NCBI GenBank assembly: GCA_015657535.1
Contig: JADHZB010000634.1
Span: 5,874-18,105 of the forward strand
Origin: Nephromyces sp. MM_2019
Lineage: Eukaryota; Apicomplexa; Aconoidasida; Nephromycida
Reading direction: 5' to 3'
DNA length: 12,232 nucleotides
Positions 8,661 to 12,232 of this stretch are shown one piece after another. The notes under the pieces are model-generated. The model was given only the letters and a program-made list of their open reading frames with translations, ran no database searches and was not told the origin of the DNA. Positions within the stretch are counted from its first letter, which is position 1. Each line of letters starts with the position of its first letter. Both the position numbers and the translations under genes were made by a program.

Positions 8661-9360
8661 GGTTGTAAGTAGTTTAAAAGAGTTGTGTCTTTATGTCTTT
8701 AAGTCCTTGTTTGTAGGTGTGTGTATTTGTTTCAAGAATAGGTTTAAGGTAGAGTTATATAAGTTGTAAGATCAAGGGTCTCAGATTAATAGGAGTCTTC
8801 ACAAAGGAGGTGAATGCTTAAAAAATTCACAGATGCTTTTTTCTAACATTAGGCTTATATTCGTAAGATTGACCAACATCAAAACAAAGTAGATACATCC
8901 CCAAAGTTGTTGGGTGTTTAATAAAGGTTGTAGGGATAGTTAATATAGTGGGGTTAACAGGAGTTAAGTGTTATCTATAATTGAAGTTTGTAATAGAAAA
9001 ATGAAATAGGACACCCATGGGTCAGATTGGTTCGAAATTGTGATGTTTTGTTTGGGATGAGGGTAAGAGGGTGATTTATCAATGCTACTCATCAGGCTTG
9101 GGTTTAAAAAGAGAAAAGTAAATAAAGGATAAGAGTAAATAAGGGAAATATTAATCTTGTATATATATACTAATAATATTCTAGAAAAATAAAATGAATA
9201 AAAAATAAAAGTATATATATTAATCTTCTAAAAAATAAAAATAATTTTTGATAATTAGGGAAAAAAAAAAAATGTTTATTTATTATAATAAACAAATTCG
9301 TATTTGATGTTTATATGAACAAGTTAGAGAAACGAATTTATTATAAAATCAAGTGTACAT
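8661..9360 (-). promoter_or_regulatory. Probable eIF5 5' leader and promoter region
   Basis: This region lies directly upstream of the eIF5 start. On the minus strand it is rich in A and C/T and has no ATG for about 185 nt before the start codon, as expected for a scanned leader. Base composition from about 8660 to 9110 is more mixed than the flanking TA-rich DNA. No transcription start site, TATA box or known factor site can be singled out, so the boundary between leader and promoter is unknown. No protein-like frame is present on either strand. Confidence 0.45.
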
Positions 9361-9440
9361 ACCGGCTGAGCAGGAAGGGGGTGGTGGTGTTACGGGGGAG
9401 AGTTATTGTTCTAGATAAATAGCAATGGGGGGTGAGTGGT
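9361..9440 (+). other. G-rich island in AT-rich upstream DNA
   Basis: The plus strand carries G runs at 9377-9381 (5 G), 9394-9398 (5 G) and 9427-9432 (6 G), with GTGGTGGTG between the first two. It stands out sharply from the surrounding TA repeats. It could form a two-layer G-quadruplex or be a protein-binding element about 0.7 kb upstream of eIF5. No known motif is recognised. Confidence 0.5.
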
Positions 9441-9462
9441 TTATATGTATATTAAGTTTATG

Positions 9463-9483
9463 TATATATATATATATATATAT
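9463..9483. repeat. TA microsatellite (21 bp)
   Basis: An uninterrupted alternating TA run that sits just beyond the G-rich island. Further short TA runs follow to about 9550. Confidence 0.85.
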
Positions 9484-10558
9484 CTTGTATGTATATATAT
9501 AATTTATTTTTTTTTAAGCTTGTATGAGTGTAGATATATATATATATTTATTAAGTATATACGAGTGTATATAGATATGTGTGTTAATGTAAAATATTGG
9601 GGGGATGGGATTGGGGGGATGTAGATATATAGCTTGTCTGTGTGTGTGAAATGTTAATACATTATTTAAATATTTTATACATGATATATATATATTCAAA
9701 ATAACGAGTGTGTAAAGAGATTAAGTAGATAAATTGTTGACGTGTATCTATGTAATATTCACACAGTTTAATTGTATATTGTGTGTGTAGATTGTAAGAT
9801 ACTCTGTGCGCGGAGATTATTTTGGTTTAGAGATAGTTTGTGGTAAAGATTGTGTAAGCAGGTTGTGTGTGTATCTAAATTGTTTGTTTAAAGAGATTGC
9901 GTGTGTAAAATGTTTGTGTCTGTTGGTTCTATAAGTGAGCGAATTTTTTGTGCGAGTGCTTGTGTATAATATATAGGTTTGTTGAGCAGGCAAAGGTTTT
10001 AATTCCTTTGCTATCGGTGGGATAGTCTGGATGCGAGGGCGTTATGTATACATTTTGTGTGGATGGTTCGTGTGTGTAGTTTATATGTATGTGCACTAAT
10101 TCTGTATATGGTGTGAATTTGTTTTGTAGTGTGGAAGTCTGGTGGGTGTGCGAATGTGTGAACATGTGAGTGCATGTTTATGTGTGTGTATTTTTAATTT
10201 TTTATTAAATTTAATGTATACTGTGTGTGATTTTATATCAAATGTGTATAATTTGCTAACCAAGTGTTGTTGTGAGATTGTAAATTATTTTTATTGAGCA
10301 ATTTTAATAATAAAATGTCTTTGTAGATTAATATTTGTTGTATCTACTATACGTTTGTGTGTATAGAATATATATTCCTATTTGTATGAATTAATGTGTG
10401 TGTGTTTATATAGTTTAATCAGATCTATCTAATTATAACATTTGTTTGTAAACTTGTGAGTAAATACATGTATGATTTTAATTATTAATATTGAAATGAA
10501 TAGTGTATATGACTGTGTAAATAATAAACTATTTATGCTTTTAATGCATTTATAAAGC

Positions 10559-10562
<4 letters not shown>

Positions 10563-10601
<39 letters not shown>
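10563..10601. repeat. AT microsatellite, 19 uninterrupted units
   Basis: This is the longest perfect dinucleotide run in the window, about 38 bp of alternating AT. Short inverted words (GCATT and AATGC) lie to its left at about 10540-10562. Confidence 0.95.
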
Positions 10602-10604
<3 letters not shown>

Positions 10605-11054
10605 CTAGTGTTTAGAGTAAAATATTTATAATTAATAGTTATTCCACGAAATATCTTTATGTATTCATTACTTGTTATTTATACACATGTATATATGTAT
10701 TATTACTTCAACACATGTGTGTGTTTATCATTTAATAGAGTGATATGGATATTCAATATAACTTAAAAATTTTGTTTTTTACATCCAACATGTAATCTAA
10801 ATAGTGAGAGATGTGTGTGAATTTTAGAGTGTGTACCAAATTTGGATATTGATTGAAAGTTTTTATGAGGGTTTAAAACTTTGTGACTATAATTTTTAGT
10901 GTGTAAATTTCTTATTTAAACTTTGAATAACTTTATATCATTTTGTTTATGTGCCTTTGCCTATTAAATAATAAATTATGACTCAAAATAATATGTATGT
11001 TATTTGTAAGTTACCTAGTTTTGTGTAAATGTGTGTTTTGTATCTTTGTGTGTA

Positions 11055-11272
11055 TTATTTAATTTTGTTTAGATGTGTGGGTGTTATTTGATTTTGGGTC
11101 AGTCTATGTGTATTATCAAATATTTTGTATGTGTGTGTATGTTTTTAGATTTTATGTCTATGAGTGCATGTTATCAAGTTTTGTATGAGAGTGCATGTTA
11201 TCTGATTTGTCTGTTTAAGTGTGTTTTTAGTCTGTGTGCATGTAAAATGTTGATTATCTAATTGTGTGCCTG
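11055..11272 (+). repeat. Degenerate minisatellite, period 29 then 26-27 bp
   Basis: About eight diverged units start at 11055, 11084, 11113, 11142, 11171, 11198, 11224 and 11250. Most open with TTATYTGATTTT or a variant and close with TGTGTG or GTGCATG. The first four units are exactly 29 bp, then 27, 26 and 26. The array probably extends left to about 10990 in a more eroded form. A 62-codon open frame across it is a by-product of the repeat and has no protein-like features. Confidence 0.75.
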
Positions 11273-11434
11273 TAGCAAAACTGTTCAGATTATTTTTTAG
11301 CACTATAACAAGTTAGATAACAAAATAGATAGCTCATGTTAAAGTTTTGTTAATCCTTTCATCTTTTTAATTTAATTATAATTCCTTACTTATTTCCTAT
11401 TTAAACTTTAGTTATAAAATAGTACACACTGTTA

Positions 11435-11621
11435 AATTCAATGACTTACACACATAAGTGAGTTATTAGACTTACACACATAATTGAATTCAATGACTTC
11501 TATACATAATTAAGTTACATGATTTATACATACAATACATAATCAAATTGTATAATGTTTACAGACAATTAAATTTTATGATTTAGACAAGTGTTTAAAT
11601 TGTTTAGCTCACAAACGAGTG
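11435..11621 (-). repeat. Degenerate minisatellite, period 26 bp, opposite skew
   Basis: Units begin at 11435, 11461, 11487, 11513, 11546, 11572 and 11598, giving lengths of 26, 26, 26, 33, 26, 26 and about 24. The common plus-strand pattern is AATTCAATGACTT followed by ACACATAA. It is A/C-rich on the plus strand, the reverse of the T/G-rich array at 11055-11272, so the two could be diverged inverted relatives. It lies in non-coding DNA. Confidence 0.75.
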
Positions 11622-12232
11622 TGTATATTAGAGCTGAGTTATAAATATAAAAATTATTTATAATCCAAATTTAAACATGAATATGAATTTGTATAATTTT
11701 ACATACACACATATATATGTAAACGCACACATGTATAAAATTATGTATAAACATATATTAATATATATACACTTACTCATATATATGGATATTTTGACAC
11801 ATATATATATATACACAAACACACATGTATACAAGTATTTCTAGTTGATTCAATGTGTTTGTTTGCTTAGGATTTTTTTTTCCTTTCTAATTTTAATTTA
11901 TTTTAAAAGTATGTTTTATTATTACATAGCTTAAATATTATAACACATTCTTGAATATATATGTTATCTTACACACTCTCATTTCAATATAATGATCGTT
12001 CTTTTTTTGTTTAATATGCACATAAAATAAATTGGTTATAATTATCAATTAGATGTTTTGTGTGTAAATTTAATTTCATAATAGTGTGCGTAAAAGTTGA
12101 TTTATTTACTGTTTTTTGTGTCTATGTGTGTGTAAGCCTATTGTATATTATGCTTAAGAAATATCGACACATCTTATATCGAAGTTTATTAAATAATAGA
12201 TAAATATATAGTATATATAGGGTAGAATATAT
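11622..12232. other. Gene-free AT-rich tail of the window
   Basis: The stretch at 11700-11830 is rich in ACACAC and ATATAT words on the plus strand. The sequence from about 12050 to 12140 returns to TGTGTG words. I find no protein-like frame, splice-linked exon or RNA gene. Any gene to the right would start outside the window. Confidence 0.55.

Larger units (their letters stand above)
9441..11050. other. Gene-free T/G-skewed low-complexity region
   Basis: The plus strand is dominated by TGTG, GTGTGT and TTTG words interleaved with TA runs, so short open frames here have a repetitive Cys/Val/Tyr/Ile composition and are not credible proteins. A second G-rich patch lies at 9599-9618 (6 G, 3 G, 6 G). 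Around 9770-9930 there are loosely repeated words of the form TGTGTGTAGATTG. No tRNA, rRNA or conserved protein is seen. Confidence 0.6.

Noticed and set aside
9016..9046. GGTTCGAAATT word resembling a tRNA T-loop
   Set aside because: The flanking bases do not pair into a T-stem on either strand, and no acceptor, D or anticodon arms can be placed nearby.
9377..9432. A definite three-layer G-quadruplex
   Set aside because: Only three G runs of three or more occur, separated by long loops. Only a two-layer fold is plausible, so it is reported as potential only.
9436..10165. Open frames in the TA/TG-rich region (9436-9624, 9514-9699, 9929-10165)
   Set aside because: Their composition is dictated by TA and TG simple repeats. 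Frames overlap on both strands and no domain, signal or splice context supports them.
11073..11261. Cys-rich 62-codon plus-strand frame, possibly a small secreted peptide
   Set aside because: It falls exactly within the degenerate 26-29 bp minisatellite, and the TGT codons (Cys) arise from TGTG words. The unit length is not a steady multiple of three, so no peptide repeat is kept.

Overview
This is an AT-rich eukaryotic window, probably from a protist with spliceosomal introns. Introns in the one spliced gene obey GT-AG, and both complete genes end in TAA with no in-frame stop reassignment. The eIF5 sequence (motifs such as NYRYKMPKL, then FIEMYVLC) and the membrane-anchored nucleases look most like an alveolate, perhaps apicomplexan-like. 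That placement is an inference from family resemblance and needs a phylogenetic tree. All three genes lie on the minus strand.

Layout from left to right: (1) 1-1064, an S1/P1-type zinc nuclease that starts inside the window and runs off its left edge; (2) 1065-2507, AT-rich intergenic DNA; (3) 2508-3803, a complete, intronless second S1/P1 nuclease with a signal peptide, all nine zinc ligands, a Thr/Pro stalk made of five exact 15-bp repeats, an acidic stretch and one C-terminal membrane segment; (4) 3804-5961, intergenic DNA with TA microsatellites and a degenerate tandem repeat; (5) 5962-8660, translation initiation factor eIF5 in four coding exons. Only the large last exon is an obvious open frame. 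I rebuilt the other three from splice sites and protein conservation, down to a 22-nt first coding exon at 8639-8660. (6) 8661-12232, about 3.6 kb without a recognisable gene: a probable eIF5 leader/promoter, G-rich patches, T/G-skewed low-complexity DNA, and two degenerate minisatellite arrays with 26-29 bp periods and opposite base skew.

The two nucleases are tandem paralogues, about half identical by eye, with the same architecture as far as the partial copy can be followed. They are expected to be secretory or surface enzymes that degrade single-stranded nucleic acid, or act as 3'-nucleotidases. eIF5 is an unrelated housekeeping gene, so the neighbourhood is not an operon. I see no wholly new system. 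The points most worth checking are the tandem membrane-anchored nucleases with the expanding stalk, the eIF5 gene structure and its unusual C-terminal tail, and the two minisatellite arrays.
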